Part shown: positions 1-8,116 of the stretch, in pieces
Layout: each line of letters starts with the position of its first letter
Position numbering within the stretch: position 1 is the first letter of the stretch
Assembly: GCA_900314485.1 (NCBI GenBank)
Contig: OMVL01000039.1
Coordinates: forward strand, 1 to 54,328
Source of the DNA: an uncultured Eubacteriales bacterium
GTDB taxonomy: Bacteria > Bacillota > Clostridia > Oscillospirales > Oscillospiraceae
Reading direction: 5' to 3'
Length of the DNA stretch: 54,328 bases
Position numbers and translations under genes: made by a program
The notes under the pieces: model-generated
Seen by the model: only the letters and a program-made list of their open reading frames with translations
The model's database searches: none
What the model was told of the DNA's origin: nothing

Positions 1-108
1 TCTCAGTTCCTCTGCCACGCTTTTTGCCCACGGTGGGGCCGCCAATGTAGCAATCATCAAACTCCACAACGCCACTGAGCATATGTCTGGCATCTCGATA
101 CGTTGTAG
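1..108 (-). pseudogene. IS1595-type (ISXO2-like) transposase fragment
   Basis: The minus strand, entered at the window edge, reads RDARHMLSGVVEFDDCYIGG followed by a basic GKKRGRGTE stretch. This matches the start of the DDE catalytic domain of ISXO2/IS1595 transposases, whose members typically read LSG-V-E-DE-YIGG and then a lysine/arginine-rich segment. Only about 35 codons are visible; the rest lies beyond the window start. Upstream (toward position 130) no zinc-ribbon N-terminus is recognisable, so the copy is probably truncated, although that cannot be settled from one edge. Confidence 0.6.
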
Positions 109-766
109 GTTTTTGAGATTTCTGGAATCTGTTCTGTTAGATAGCAGAACAGAATAGATTCGAGGGATTTCCCTCCTTGTGCAGCTTGAAAAGTCCATAT
201 CAGTATTCCGCAACAAGACCACCCTGTCCGAGCCGATACATCCGTCGCACAAGACTTTCGGTCTGGCATGGAGGATTCTAACAGGACTCGTGCGCCCTTT
301 TTTGGAAACTCACCGAGCTGAAAATGGGCAGCGATTCCCTGCCAGTCTCCTTCCTGCTTGCGATCAACACGGAGGGTAGAAGGGCACTGGTAACGCCTGA
401 GCCACGACAACAGGGGGGAAATGATACTTCCGCTGATACAGCGGCTTGGTTGCGCTTGAGCATGGGAGACGGTTGCAGCGAATCCGGCTCCTGCTATGAG
501 ATCTGCTTACCACAGAGAAGCGGAATACGGCCTTGGTGGGCTATGAGGAATACACCGAATTGAAATCAAAAAACCTGTCGATCCTGAGTCAATCAGGTTT
601 GACAGTGAAATAAGCGCAGATGAACTGATGTATTGCAGAGGCTCATCTGTGCCTTTTTGCTGTCAAGCAAGTAAACGGACAGTTGATTTCCTGACCTCCA
701 TTTTCAGGAGCGATTGGAATAATCAGGATATAGAAAGGGAAGAATGAGGGAAAAGGAGGCATAACA
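109..766. other. Gene-poor element edge, no confident gene
   Basis: No ORF in either strand has a convincing family match. A plus-strand frame open from about 489 to a TAA near 602 ends in NTALVGYEEYTELKSKNLSI and could be the last codons of a truncated gene, since a good terminator follows it. The remaining ORFs here look like chance frames. The stretch is AT-richer than the downstream chromosome, consistent with mobile-element DNA. Confidence 0.4.
614..658 (+). terminator. Intrinsic terminator
   Basis: GCGCAGATGA (614-623) can pair with TCATCTGTGC (643-652), with one G-U, and is followed by CTTTTTGC. It would end transcription of a plus-strand gene whose tail may be the open frame stopping near 602. 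Confidence 0.6.
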
Positions 767-961
767 ATGAATCATTCAGTGAAAATTTACAATGGAACTT
801 ATGAGGTGGAGCGAGTATTTGCTGGAACCAAAAGCGTTGAACGCATCGTGCAAGAAAGGGCACTGGAAGGAATTTCACACTTTAAAGTGTTGACAGATAC
901 CCTTGATGTGAACTACAATAAAGCACATGGGGCGGTGCGTAACGGTAGGGAGGCGATATGA
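767..961 (+). CDS. Small TnpW-like protein coupled to the recombinase
   Basis: This 64-residue ORF has a strong ribosome site (AAAAGGAGG about 8 nt before ATG). Its stop overlaps the recombinase start as ATGA, so the two are probably translationally coupled. The pattern of a short beta segment (YNGTYEV), then F-x-GTKSVE and a helical tail, resembles the small TnpW-type proteins found directly upstream of serine recombinases in Clostridia transposons. The resemblance is loose and no catalytic residues are expected. The role of such proteins is unknown; a recombination accessory or regulator is a guess based on position. Confidence 0.55.
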   Translation: MNHSVKIYNGTYEVERVFAGTKSVERIVQERALEGISHFKVLTDTLDVNYNKAHGAVRNGREAI

Positions 962-2667
962 CAACACGGACTGCCAGAAGAAAGCTGGTGTTTGGATATC
1001 TCCGACTCTCCAAAGAAGAAGCATTGCGAGGGGAATCGTCCAGTATTTCGACACAGCGACAGATGATTGCCAACTTCTGTGAGCAAAATGGCTTTACGCT
1101 GATTAAGACATTTTCGGATGACGGTTGGTCAGGCGGAAACTTTGACCGTCCTGGTTTCCGAGCTATGATTGAGGAACTGAGTCAGGGTAAGGCAAATACA
1201 GTAATCACAAAAGACCTGTCCCGGCTGGGACGCAATATGCGGGATGCCAGCTACTATGCGGAGGAGTATTTTCCAGAGAACAATATCCACTTCTTTACTC
1301 TTAGCGACCACTTTGACACGGAGCAGGAAAACATCATGGCTCCGTTCCAGTTCGCCTTAAACGAGGTCTATCTCCGGGACGGTTCCCGAAAGGTGAAGGA
1401 AGCGCTGAAAATCAGACGTAATAGTGGACAGTATTGTGCCTGCCCTCCCTATGGATACCGAAAGGATGAGCACCAAAAGAATCACCTTGTACCGGACGAG
1501 ACTACCGGGCCGGTAGTACAGCGAATTTTCGCACAAGCAGCGAAAGGGGATTCCTCTCGAAAAATCGCAATGGATTTGAACGAGGATGGGGTGATTCCTC
1601 CCTTGAAGTACCGGGTATTGTACAGGGACGAGTTTTGTGATCGTGGCGCAGCACGGATGTCAGACACTTGGAATCAGACCACGGTAAAGCGAATCCTGAA
1701 AAACCGGGTTTACCTTGGTCATACTATCTTGGGAAAGAGCAAAAAAGTTAGCGTGAAATCTCATAAGAAGGTGCCGGTTCCAAAAGACAAGTGGGCAGTT
1801 ACTGAAAACACACATGAGGCATTGGTATCAGAAGAAGTCTATGATAAGGCACAAAAGTTTTTGGGAACGGCGTCGAGAGACTATCGAGCCTATGACCACG
1901 TTAGAAAGAGCATCTTCTCCGGCGTTGCCGTGTGTGGAAGATGCGGACACGCCCTTTGCTCCTGTGGTACGGTGTATAAGGGTAAGCGGGATGAATACTG
2001 GTTCCTCTCCTGTACCCACCAGCGGCAGGATATCGTCAACCGCTGTGATGGGGTGCGTATCAGATACGCAGACTTGCTAGAATTGGTTCGCCGGGAGTTG
2101 AATGAACTGATTGCCCTGTCAGATGAGCAGAGGCAGGGGATTGTTGATGCGCTGATGGCGCAGGAGACTTCTGACGAAACAATCAATGGACGGAAGCGTC
2201 GTTTGGATCAGGCGCAAGCCAGACAGATCACCATTGACCGGATGATCGGAAAGCTCTATATGGACAATGCCAACGGCGACCTGTCCGATGATCGTCTGCA
2301 TCGAATGGTAGGAGAGCTGGAAGCGGAGTCTCAGCAGTTAGAGGAACTGATTGCGGAGCTGGAGCTGCCTGTAGAGACGGAGCGGATTCAGAAGAACTAC
2401 GACCAGTTTTTCCGGCTTGTGCAGCAGTACACCTCTATTGAAGAGCTGGATCGGGAAACGCTGACCACCTTTGTGGAGCGTATCGAAGTGGGTCCGAAGA
2501 TCATCCCGGAGGGGAAGCGGAAAGTAACCCATCGGAATCAGCCGTTTCAGCAGAAAGTGAAAATCTTCTATAAGTTTATTGGCGAACTGAACCAGAAGTC
2601 GGTGCGGAATTTCCCACAGGTTCAGCAAGACCAGAAGCCCGAACCTCAGCAAGCGGTGTCCATGTAG
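958..2667 (+). CDS. Large serine recombinase (integrase) of an integrated element
   Basis: This 569-residue protein has the full large serine recombinase architecture. The resolvase catalytic domain (about 8-155) contains the YLRLSKEE motif with the nucleophilic serine, and TKDLSRLGR. A Recombinase domain (about 165-300) includes PPYGYRKDE. A zinc beta-ribbon (about 320-360) has CGRCG plus later cysteines. A long helical coiled segment (about 390-480) and a DUF4368-like C-terminus with TFVERIEVGPK follow. Such enzymes integrate and excise mobile DNA at short att sites. The gene reads toward a junction 140 nt downstream, where spore-protein coding sequence starts abruptly, so it probably catalysed that insertion. 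It is full length with no frameshift, so it could still be active. Confidence 0.93.
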   Translation: MTTRTARRKLVFGYLRLSKEEALRGESSSISTQRQMIANFCEQNGFTLIKTFSDDGWSGGNFDRPGFRAMIEELSQGKANTVITKDLSRLGRNMRDASYYAEEYFPENNIHFFTLSDHFDTEQENIMAPFQFALNEVYLRDGSRKVKEALKIRRNSGQYCACPPYGYRKDEHQKNHLVPDETTGPVVQRIFAQAAKGDSSRKIAMDLNEDGVIPPLKYRVLYRDEFCDRGAARMSDTWNQTTVKRILKNRVYLGHTILGKSKKVSVKSHKKVPVPKDKWAVTENTHEALVSEEVYDKAQKFLGTASRDYRAYDHVRKSIFSGVAVCGRCGHALCSCGTVYKGKRDEYWFLSCTHQRQDIVNRCDGVRIRYADLLELVRRELNELIALSDEQRQGIVDALMAQETSDETINGRKRRLDQAQARQITIDRMIGKLYMDNANGDLSDDRLHRMVGELEAESQQLEELIAELELPVETERIQKNYDQFFRLVQQYTSIEELDRETLTTFVERIEVGPKIIPEGKRKVTHRNQPFQQKVKIFYKFIGELNQKSVRNFPQVQQDQKPEPQQAVSM

Positions 2668-2806
2668 GACGGGTATTTCCCCAAAATAAGCCGAAAGGAC
2701 TTATAGAAAAGCAAATACTGAAAGATGCGAAAAATTCGTCGAAAAAGTTAGAAAAATGACCGTTTTTGGAGGTTTCAAAAACTCTTAAGATGGAGAAAAT
2801 ACACCT
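2668..2806. other. Right end of integrated element with candidate att junction
   Basis: The stretch between the recombinase stop and the first codon that still reads as spore-protein sequence is AT-rich and carries no gene. The change from element DNA to chromosomal DNA falls near 2795-2806, just before REVGVNLK becomes readable on the plus strand. The exact crossover cannot be fixed without the other end or an empty site. Confidence 0.5.
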
Positions 2807-2929
2807 AGGGAGGTGGGCGTCAACCTGAAGCAGGGCTACAACGGCGACCTGACCTCTCGTGAGGCCGGCTCCGTGGGCGGTCAGATGGTCAAAAAGATGA
2901 TCGAGGCCTACGAGAACGGCCTGAAGTAA
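2807..2929 (+). pseudogene. 3' end of alpha/beta small acid-soluble spore protein gene, interrupted
   Basis: Forty codons read REVGVNLKQGYNGDLTSREA and then GSVGGQMVKKMIEAYENGLK before TAA. The TSREAGSVGGQMVK block matches the conserved C-terminal half of alpha/beta SASPs, which coat spore DNA and are degraded by the GPR protease at germination. The family is normally about 60-75 residues. The N-terminal part, including the start codon and ribosome site, is absent here and has been replaced by the recombinase element. The 5' half should lie beyond the other element end, outside the window. Codon use is typical of highly expressed genes, so the interruption is probably recent. Confidence 0.85.
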
Positions 2930-2963
2930 GTCTGCGCATCCGCTCAGATCTTATGTGCAAATG

Positions 2964-2990
2964 CGGGGTACCGAATTGATCGGTACCCCG
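2964..2990. terminator. Terminator hairpin between convergent spore-protein and lysozyme genes
   Basis: CGGGGTACCGA (2964-2974) pairs perfectly with TCGGTACCCCG (2980-2990) around a 5-nt loop. It sits just after the SASP stop and before the minus-strand lysozyme stop. The T-tract is weak on both sides, so it may act for both directions only partially. Confidence 0.6.
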
Positions 2991-2998
2991 TGCCTCAT

Positions 2999-3844
2999 TT
3001 ATACTGCTTTTAATGCGGCTCGGGTTTTGGGACCCACGATGCCGTCTGCGGCCAAATTGTGTTCCTTTTGGAACTTGCGGACAGCGGCGTCCGTCTTGGG
3101 CCCAAAACTGCCGTCCACATCCAGCCCGGCCCCTGTCAAATTCAGCCTCTCCTGGACCCAGCACACATCTGTGCCCCGATCTCCCTTACGGAGATTTTTC
3201 GTCGGCTCCGGATAGGACGAAACACCGTAAATCACATCCAGATCGGTGTCGTGAGAGATGCCGGGCACCTGCCCGGCGGAACTGAACTGCCAGCCCCACA
3301 GAGGCTGCCGGGTGATAGGGCGATACCGCTCTGCCGGCTGTGTGCCAAAGTCCAGCTTCCGGCTGGAGGGATACCGGGCAATCCAAAACGGACAGCTCAG
3401 ATCCTCGGTGCGGAGAACGGACTCATACCAATATTTGCCGCAGTAAACGCCAAAGCTGTACCCTGCGGATCCTGCTGCCTTTTGGGCTGCCAGAATGGAA
3501 GAAGTCAGGGTCGTATCTGCCGCCTTGCGCAGGCACTGGTCCTCCACGTCCCACCAGATCATGGTGCCCTTGGGCGCATTCTGCGCCTCCAAAAGCTTGA
3601 CCACTGCCTTGGCAGCATTCTCCGCCTCTTTGACGGTGGACTCATAGACATAGCGGTAGACGCTGCATGGGATTCCCGCTTTTTGGCAGCCCTCCCAGTT
3701 CTTTTTGAATCGCTGGTCGGGGGAGAGATCCTTTTTTGTCACCTTGATGACGGCGTGCTCAACCCCCGCAGCCTTTACCTTGTGCCAGTCGATGTCCCCG
3801 TTATAGCTGGAGACATCAATGCCGTATCGAATCGTCTCACTCAT
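2999..3844 (-). CDS. GH25 lysozyme with peptidoglycan-binding domain (endolysin-type)
   Basis: This 281-residue protein lacks a signal peptide. The GH25 muramidase domain (about 5-205) begins [10 protein letters not shown] with the family Asp (D10) and has the WWDVED motif (D99/E101) expected at the catalytic centre. A PG_binding_1 domain (about 218-280) contains [10 protein letters not shown] and [16 protein letters not shown]. It should cleave the glycan backbone of peptidoglycan. The ATG overlaps the stop of the upstream 35-residue ORF and has AAAGGA 11 nt ahead. Absence of a signal peptide and the holin-like neighbours indicate a phage-type endolysin needing holin-assisted export. Confidence 0.92.
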   Translation of the reverse strand: MSETIRYGIDVSSYNGDIDWHKVKAAGVEHAVIKVTKKDLSPDQRFKKNWEGCQKAGIPCSVYRYVYESTVKEAENAAKAVVKLLEAQNAPKGTMIWWDVEDQCLRKAADTTLTSSILAAQKAAGSAGYSFGVYCGKYWYESVLRTEDLSCPFWIARYPSSRKLDFGTQPAERYRPITRQPLWGWQFSSAGQVPGISHDTDLDVIYGVSSYPEPTKNLRKGDRGTDVCWVQERLNLTGAGLDVDGSFGPKTDAAVRKFQKEHNLAADGIVGPKTRAALKAV

Positions 3845-3944
3845 TGTGACTCATCCTTTCCATGATGGGCCCTGCAGCGACCAGAGCGAACAGGGCCAGC
3901 AGCCACGCATCTCCCGCCGCCAGAGCGGCCAGCAGCATCATCAT
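3837..3944 (-). CDS. 35-residue membrane peptide in lysis cassette
   Basis: This tiny ORF starts with three tandem ATG codons, the first overlapping the holin stop as ATGA, and its TGA overlaps the lysozyme start by 8 nt. The peptide is one hydrophobic helix ([20 protein letters not shown]) followed by a charged tail. Double overlap with both neighbours argues that it is translated. It could be a holin partner, an antiholin or a short spacer that couples translation; no family is recognised. Confidence 0.55.
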   Translation of the reverse strand: MMMLLAALAAGDAWLLALFALVAAGPIMERMSHNE

Positions 3945-4147
3945 GCCTCCACCTCCGGCAGGCCCGCCACGCTGGTGAGCAGGCTGAGCAGTCCCGCCAG
4001 TGCCGCCGAGGAGCAGACAAAGACCCAGTTTACTTGGCCCAGCGCCGCTCCCGTACCGGCACTCGCCAGAGCGGTCTGAGCCATGGTGCGGACGGACCGC
4101 ATCAGTGCCGCCTTGATCCATTTTTTCCAATACGTCTGTCTGTTCAT
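3941..4147 (-). CDS. r1t-type phage holin
   Basis: This 68-residue protein has a basic N-terminus (KKWIKAALMR) and two hydrophobic segments around TALASAGTGAALGQVNWVF and AALAGLLSLLTSVAGLP. The order and the GTGAALGQV-W turn match the r1t/phage_holin small holins that form pores for endolysin release. It overlaps both neighbours by 4 nt (ATGA). The location right before a lysozyme supports the call. Confidence 0.8.
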   Translation of the reverse strand: MNRQTYWKKWIKAALMRSVRTMAQTALASAGTGAALGQVNWVFVCSSAALAGLLSLLTSVAGLPEVEA

Positions 4148-4401
4148 TCGTTTTGCCCCCGTTCCAAATCTGATATTCGATGGTTAATGACCTTGATCTG
4201 TTCCTCTATCACCGGTACTCTGTCCGCAAAATTATTATGGCGGCGGACTTCCTGGGTGAGCGCCTCCAGGCGAGTCTCCGTCACCGCCTGATTCCGCTCC
4301 AGTTTGGCGTCTGTCTGATGAAAGGTGAACAGGTTGGTCAGCACTACGCCCGCCAGCGAAAGTCCGCCGGTGATCAGCGCTGTTGCAATGGCATCGCTCA
4401 T
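4144..4401 (-). CDS. XhlA-like membrane-associated coiled-coil protein
   Basis: This 85-residue protein has one N-terminal transmembrane helix (about 5-27) followed by a coiled coil with ETRLEALTQEV and IEEQIKVINHRISDLE. XhlA-type proteins of PBSX-like phages have a single membrane segment plus a coiled coil and cooperate with the holin; their orientation is usually the reverse, so the match is by context and general architecture. It is the first gene of the cassette, has AAAGGAGGG before ATG, and lies about 75 nt downstream of a good promoter. It is on the minus strand with the rest of the lysis genes. Confidence 0.55.
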   Translation of the reverse strand: MSDAIATALITGGLSLAGVVLTNLFTFHQTDAKLERNQAVTETRLEALTQEVRRHNNFADRVPVIEEQIKVINHRISDLERGQNE

Positions 4402-4470
4402 AGGCAGTGCCCTCCTTTCCCTTGCTGTGCCCTCAGTTTACCGGCATTCCCTTGCGTATTCCATGCAATT

Positions 4471-4499
4471 CATATATGTTCGTTGGATTTCGCGGTCAA
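4471..4499 (-). promoter_or_regulatory. Sigma-A-type promoter of lysis cassette
   Basis: On the minus strand TTGACC (4494-4499) and TATATG (4471-4476) are separated by exactly 17 nt. It is the only clear promoter between the xpt terminator and the XhlA-like start. So the cassette has its own vegetative-type promoter instead of a phage late promoter. Confidence 0.55.
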
Positions 4500-4528
4500 A
4501 ACCAGGGAAATTTCCCGCTTTGCACAAC

Positions 4529-4560
4529 AAAAAGCCCGGCACTGCGTTGGCAGTGCCGGG
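4529..4560 (-). terminator. Terminator of the xpt operon
   Basis: CCCGGCACTGC (4535-4545) pairs perfectly with GCAGTGCCGGG (4550-4560) around a 4-nt loop. On the minus strand the stem is followed by GCTTTTTG. It lies 23 nt after the xpt stop. Confidence 0.9.
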
Positions 4561-4582
4561 TAAAATGCGTTCAATATGGCTG

Positions 4583-5164
4583 TTACTGCGCCCGGAAGAC
4601 GATCTCGCCGGTGGCGGGGTCCATACTTTCCACGATAGCCAGAGATTCCAGTTGGATGCCGGTGTCCCGAATGAGTTTGCCGCCCTCCTGGAAGCCCTTC
4701 TCGATGCAGATGCCAATGCCCTCCACAGTGGCGCCGGCGTCCTGTACCAGTTCGATCAGTCCCTGCAGGGCGCAGCCATTGGCCAAAAAGTCGTCGATGA
4801 TAAGCACGTGGTCCTCCGGACCGATGAACTTCTTGGACACTACCACGTCGTAGACCCGCTTATGGGTAAAACTCTGGACCTTGGTGGCATAGACCTCTCC
4901 GGAGAGGTTGATGCTCTGGCTCTTCTTGGCAAACAGGACGGGGACATGGAAGCACTCGGCGGCCACACAGGCGATTCCGATGCCGCTGGCCTCAATGGTC
5001 AGGATCTTGTTGATGGGCTTGTCGGCAAACAGACGCTTAAACTCCATGCCCATCTGGTGAAACAGTTCCACATCCATCAGATGGTTGAGAAAGCAGTCCA
5101 CCTTCAGCACATTGCCCTCGGCCAGAATGCCGTCCTTGCGGATACGATCTTCCAACAGTTTCAT
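4583..5164 (-). CDS. xpt: Xanthine phosphoribosyltransferase
   Basis: This 193-residue protein has the length of Xpt (about 190). It contains the PRPP-binding loop [11 protein letters not shown] (about 120-130), [12 protein letters not shown] near the N-terminus, and LTIEASGI (about 55-62), all typical. It converts xanthine and PRPP to XMP in purine salvage in the cytosol. The gap to the upstream EamA subunit is only 45 nt with no terminator, so it is probably the last gene of the minus-strand operon starting at 9081. No purine riboswitch is visible in that short gap, unlike many stand-alone xpt genes. Whether its enzyme activity has anything to do with the upstream pathway is unclear. Confidence 0.95.
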   Translation of the reverse strand: MKLLEDRIRKDGILAEGNVLKVDCFLNHLMDVELFHQMGMEFKRLFADKPINKILTIEASGIGIACVAAECFHVPVLFAKKSQSINLSGEVYATKVQSFTHKRVYDVVVSKKFIGPEDHVLIIDDFLANGCALQGLIELVQDAGATVEGIGICIEKGFQEGGKLIRDTGIQLESLAIVESMDPATGEIVFRAQ

Positions 5165-5209
5165 AGGTACGCAAACTCCTTTTCTCTCTGTGATCTCTCT
5201 TCGCTGGGG

Positions 5210-5554
5210 TCAAAGGGTATAGAGCAGCACTCCTGAAATGATGATCAGGTTGCCGATCAGCTGTCCCTTGTTAAACTTCTCCTTGAGAAGCAGATAGGAC
5301 AGAACCATGACAAAGACATAGCTGAATGTGTCAATGACAGCGCCGTATTTCATGTCCACCTTGGTGTAGGCATAGGTGTTGAGAAACAGGACGGTAAAGG
5401 CAATGCCGTATGCGGTAATGACCCGCCAGTTCAGATATTCAAAGATCCAGCTCTTGTGCTCCTTTTTTGCGCTCTGCTTCAGCAGCACCTGAGAGATGCC
5501 GGTAAAAAAGGTGCCGGCAAACATCAAAAGCAGGAAAGGCCAGTTTTCGTTCAT
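5210..5554 (-). CDS. Half-size EamA/SMR transporter subunit 2
   Basis: This 114-residue protein has four predicted membrane helices: about 6-24, 39-59, 66-88 and 92-113. It contains the SMR/EamA-like features TGISQVLLKQSA in helix 1 and YLLLKEKFNKGQLIGNLII near the end. It starts at ATG within an ATGA overlap with subunit 1. Longer upstream starts would run through a charged non-membrane stretch and are rejected. Single-domain four-helix EamA proteins work as dimers, as in the ArnE/ArnF pair that flips undecaprenyl-phosphate-linked aminoarabinose. Paired subunits beside a polyprenyl-type glycosyltransferase suggest flipping of a lipid-linked sugar; the substrate is unknown. Confidence 0.8.
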   Translation of the reverse strand: MNENWPFLLLMFAGTFFTGISQVLLKQSAKKEHKSWIFEYLNWRVITAYGIAFTVLFLNTYAYTKVDMKYGAVIDTFSYVFVMVLSYLLLKEKFNKGQLIGNLIIISGVLLYTL

Positions 5555-5931
5555 GCCGGATCCGCCTCCTTCTCTCCGTGGTCGGCGCTGAGGGAGACGA
5601 CAATGACGCCCACCAGCACTACGATCAGGCCGATCACGTTTCTGGGCGTAAGATGCTCTCGGAAGATAGACACCGCCCAAAGCTGGCTCCACAGCAGATA
5701 GACGCTGCGGTTGGCAAAGCCGATGTTCAGGTCAAATTTCTTGATGATCTTCTGCCAGCAGAAAGCGTAGAGGGCGCAGACGAAGAGCATCAGGAAGAGA
5801 AACAGGTACAGCTTGGGGTTATAGATGCCCCCGGCGTTAAATTCCCGGGAGGCAAACTTGGAAAAGACGCTGGTAAAGGAGAACAGCATCACGCTCAGAT
5901 GCAGAAAGATATAATCTTTTACTCGTTCCAT
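5551..5931 (-). CDS. Half-size EamA/SMR transporter subunit 1
   Basis: This 126-residue protein has four membrane helices (about 7-25, 41-60, 72-92, 97-116) and a charged C-terminal tail. SVFSKFASRE in helix 1 and FREHLTPRNVIGLIVVLVGV at the end fit an EamA half-domain. Its ATG overlaps the 3' end of the ATP-grasp gene by 13 nt, with GGAGG inside that gene, and its stop overlaps subunit 2. The two halves are diverged from each other, as in heterodimeric ArnEF or EbrAB-type pairs. It is inferred to form a membrane heterodimer with subunit 2. Confidence 0.8.
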   Translation of the reverse strand: MERVKDYIFLHLSVMLFSFTSVFSKFASREFNAGGIYNPKLYLFLFLMLFVCALYAFCWQKIIKKFDLNIGFANRSVYLLWSQLWAVSIFREHLTPRNVIGLIVVLVGVIVVSLSADHGEKEADPA

Positions 5932-7130
5932 AGTTCCTCCAGAGAGCTGCCGTCCACGTAGATACAGCTGTAGACCCGGCTCAGAATGTCATCCAACTGA
6001 GACTCCTGCTCCGCTGCGGTCACCACGTGGCCGATGCGGGTGGTGCCGTTTTCCATGGCCTCGACGGCGTGGCCCACAGGGAAGTCCAGCGCCACGGTGA
6101 CGCCTCCGCTGCGGAGACGGTCCAGTCCCTCCTCGTCAATGGCGGTGATGATGCCGTTCACGGGACTCATGAGCAGCTTTGCCATACAGGGGGCGCCGGG
6201 GCGTTCCGGAGTCAGATCCACAGGGCAGCCCAAAGCGTTTTGCAGAATTTTCTCGTAAAAATCAAAGCCATAATACAGAGAGATCAGCTCCGGAATGCAG
6301 GTGGCGCCGGTCCGGCCGCCCATCTCAATGATAAAGACCTCTTCCCCCCGGACAAAGACATCTGCGTTCACTGTGCAGTTATCCAGCCCCAGAGCGGTCA
6401 CCGCCCGCTGCATTTGAAGAGCGATCTCGTCCAGTGCAGCCTGAGTATTGCGGTAGGGGAACCCGTGCCCGGCGGGGATGGTGGTCTTGGGGCTGCGGTA
6501 GACAAATTTCTCGTGGGGAGCCAGAAAGATCAGTTTTCCGCCCTGGACCATGCCGTCAACACCGATCTCGTGGCCGGTGAGCATCTCCTCCACCAATACG
6601 TAGTCCCGACGGGACCGGGCCAGGGCGTCTTTGTAGGCCTGGGCCAGGCCGTCCGGCGTTTGGACAATTGTGATGCCCCGGCTGCCGGAGCTGTCCACCT
6701 GCTTGACCACCACGGGAAAACCGATGGCGTCCGCCGCCGCCCGCACCGCTTCCAAACTGGAAGCTCTGACAAAACGGGAGGCGGATACGCCGCCTTCACG
6801 AAAGGCCTCCTTCATCAGGGCCTTGTCGGTGGCAAGGAGGGCGGAACGCTCTGTCACACCGGCCAGACCCATGCGGGAACAGACATATCCGATGGTGGCC
6901 ACGGCCACGTCGGTGCCGGTGGTGCAGATGCCGTCGATCTGTTCGTCCACGGCGGCCTTGAGAATGGCCTCCTTGTCGGTGGTATTGATGTAATAGACTT
7001 TATCCGCAAAGGCAAAGCCGGGATACTCCCCGGGGATGCTGGCCACGATGGTGTACAGCCCCATGCGCTTTGCGGTTTTGATCAGCGGCACCTGATAGAT
7101 ACTGGCGCCCAGGATCAGGATTTTCTTCAT
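5919..7130 (-). CDS. ATP-grasp ligase, unknown substrate
   Basis: This 403-residue protein has an N-terminal Rossmann-like preATP-grasp domain (MKKILILGAS, to about 100). The ATP-grasp fold follows (about 105-310), with VVKQVDSSGSRGI (about 141-153), LVEEMLTGHEI (about 179-189) and the metal/ATP motif FIIEMGGRTGA (about 266-276). It ends in a C-terminal domain. These enzymes activate a carboxylate as acyl-phosphate and join it to an amine or thiol. The start MKKILILG is chosen because it begins the fold and overlaps the upstream glycosyltransferase by ATGA. In this operon it may attach an amino acid or other carboxylate to a sugar or to the product of the PLP enzyme; that is inference. Confidence 0.85.
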   Translation of the reverse strand: MKKILILGASIYQVPLIKTAKRMGLYTIVASIPGEYPGFAFADKVYYINTTDKEAILKAAVDEQIDGICTTGTDVAVATIGYVCSRMGLAGVTERSALLATDKALMKEAFREGGVSASRFVRASSLEAVRAAADAIGFPVVVKQVDSSGSRGITIVQTPDGLAQAYKDALARSRRDYVLVEEMLTGHEIGVDGMVQGGKLIFLAPHEKFVYRSPKTTIPAGHGFPYRNTQAALDEIALQMQRAVTALGLDNCTVNADVFVRGEEVFIIEMGGRTGATCIPELISLYYGFDFYEKILQNALGCPVDLTPERPGAPCMAKLLMSPVNGIITAIDEEGLDRLRSGGVTVALDFPVGHAVEAMENGTTRIGHVVTAAEQESQLDDILSRVYSCIYVDGSSLEELWNE

Positions 7131-8116
7131 GTCTGCGGCCCCTTTGCCTCTCCCGCACACACCAGGTCCCGGACCATGTCCGTCAGGTCGCCGCTTCCGG
7201 CGTTGACCGTCTCTCGGACAATGTACTGGGGCGTGTTGTTCAGGATCAGAATGATTTTCCCCAGATACTCGCCCACGATGCCCAGCACCATAAGGACAAG
7301 CCCGAAGAAGAGGACCATCACGCACAGGGTGGAGGACCAGCCCACGGTGATGTCGGGATAGATGATTTTATTGATGACCACCAGCAGGGAGATCAAAACC
7401 CCTGCCGCGGCGGAGAAAATACCCAGAAAGAAGGAGACCCGCAGGGGGATGACAGAGAAATTCCAATAGGCCAGCCACAGGTTGAGCAGCTTTTTAAAGG
7501 TATAGCCGGAAGAACCGCTGGCCCGCTTGAAGTGCTCCACGGGGACATTTCCGATCTTATGGGTCACCCGGTAGAAGATGCCGTCGATATAGGGGTTAAA
7601 GCTGTCGTATTTGATCACTTCGTCCCGCACGGCCCGGGTGATGATCCAGAAATTGCTGGAGACAATGTCCTTTGGACGGTTCAGCATGACTCGGGAGCTG
7701 ACCTCGTTGACCTTGCTGGACAGGTTTTTGAAGAAGGAGTTCTTCTTGACCGGATAAGTGCCGTAGACCAGATCAAAGCCCTCTTCCATCTTGCGGACCA
7801 GCTTAAAGATCTGGGAGGGATGGGTCTGCATATCGTCGTCCATGCCCAGAATGTAATCGCCCTTGGTGTAGTGGAGGGCGGCCATCAGGGCGTTATGCTG
7901 GCCGAAGTTGCGCATCAGGTTGACGCCGCAGATATTGTCGTGCTCTGCGGCCAGTGCCCGAATTTCGTCAAAGGTGCCGTCGGTGGAGCCGTCATTGACC
8001 AGGACGAACTCACACTCGTAGCCCGGATTTTCTTCAAATTCCGCTATTGTCAACTCCACCACCTTGCGAATGGTCTTTTCGGAGTAATAGCAGGGGATCA
8101 CAATGGAAATCAGCAT
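7127..8116 (-). CDS. GT2 membrane glycosyltransferase (DPM/ArnC/GtrB-like)
   Basis: This 329-residue protein has a GT2 fold at the N-terminus. It contains ISIVIPCYYSEKT (about 3-15), VNDGSTDGT (40-48) and the metal-binding GMDDDMQTHP (91-100). RASGSSGYTFKKL (198-210) follows, then two C-terminal membrane helices (about 226-248 and 262-288). This is the layout of polyprenyl-phosphate glycosyltransferases such as ArnC, GtrB and dolichol-phosphate mannose synthase, which load a sugar onto undecaprenyl phosphate at the inner leaflet. It overlaps the PLP gene by 7 nt and the ATP-grasp gene by 4 nt. A lipid-linked donor made here would then be flipped by the two EamA halves. Confidence 0.9.
   Translation of the reverse strand: MLISIVIPCYYSEKTIRKVVELTIAEFEENPGYECEFVLVNDGSTDGTFDEIRALAAEHDNICGVNLMRNFGQHNALMAALHYTKGDYILGMDDDMQTHPSQIFKLVRKMEEGFDLVYGTYPVKKNSFFKNLSSKVNEVSSRVMLNRPKDIVSSNFWIITRAVRDEVIKYDSFNPYIDGIFYRVTHKIGNVPVEHFKRASGSSGYTFKKLLNLWLAYWNFSVIPLRVSFFLGIFSAAAGVLISLLVVINKIIYPDITVGWSSTLCVMVLFFGLVLMVLGIVGEYLGKIILILNNTPQYIVRETVNAGSGDLTDMVRDLVCAGEAKGPQT

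Noticed and set aside
5165..5209. Purine riboswitch before xpt
   Set aside because: Only 45 nt separate xpt from the previous gene, too short for the aptamer, and no matching core is seen.
6027..7361. 444-codon plus-strand frame opposite the ATP-grasp gene
   Set aside because: Shadow of a gene with clear ATP-grasp motifs on the minus strand.
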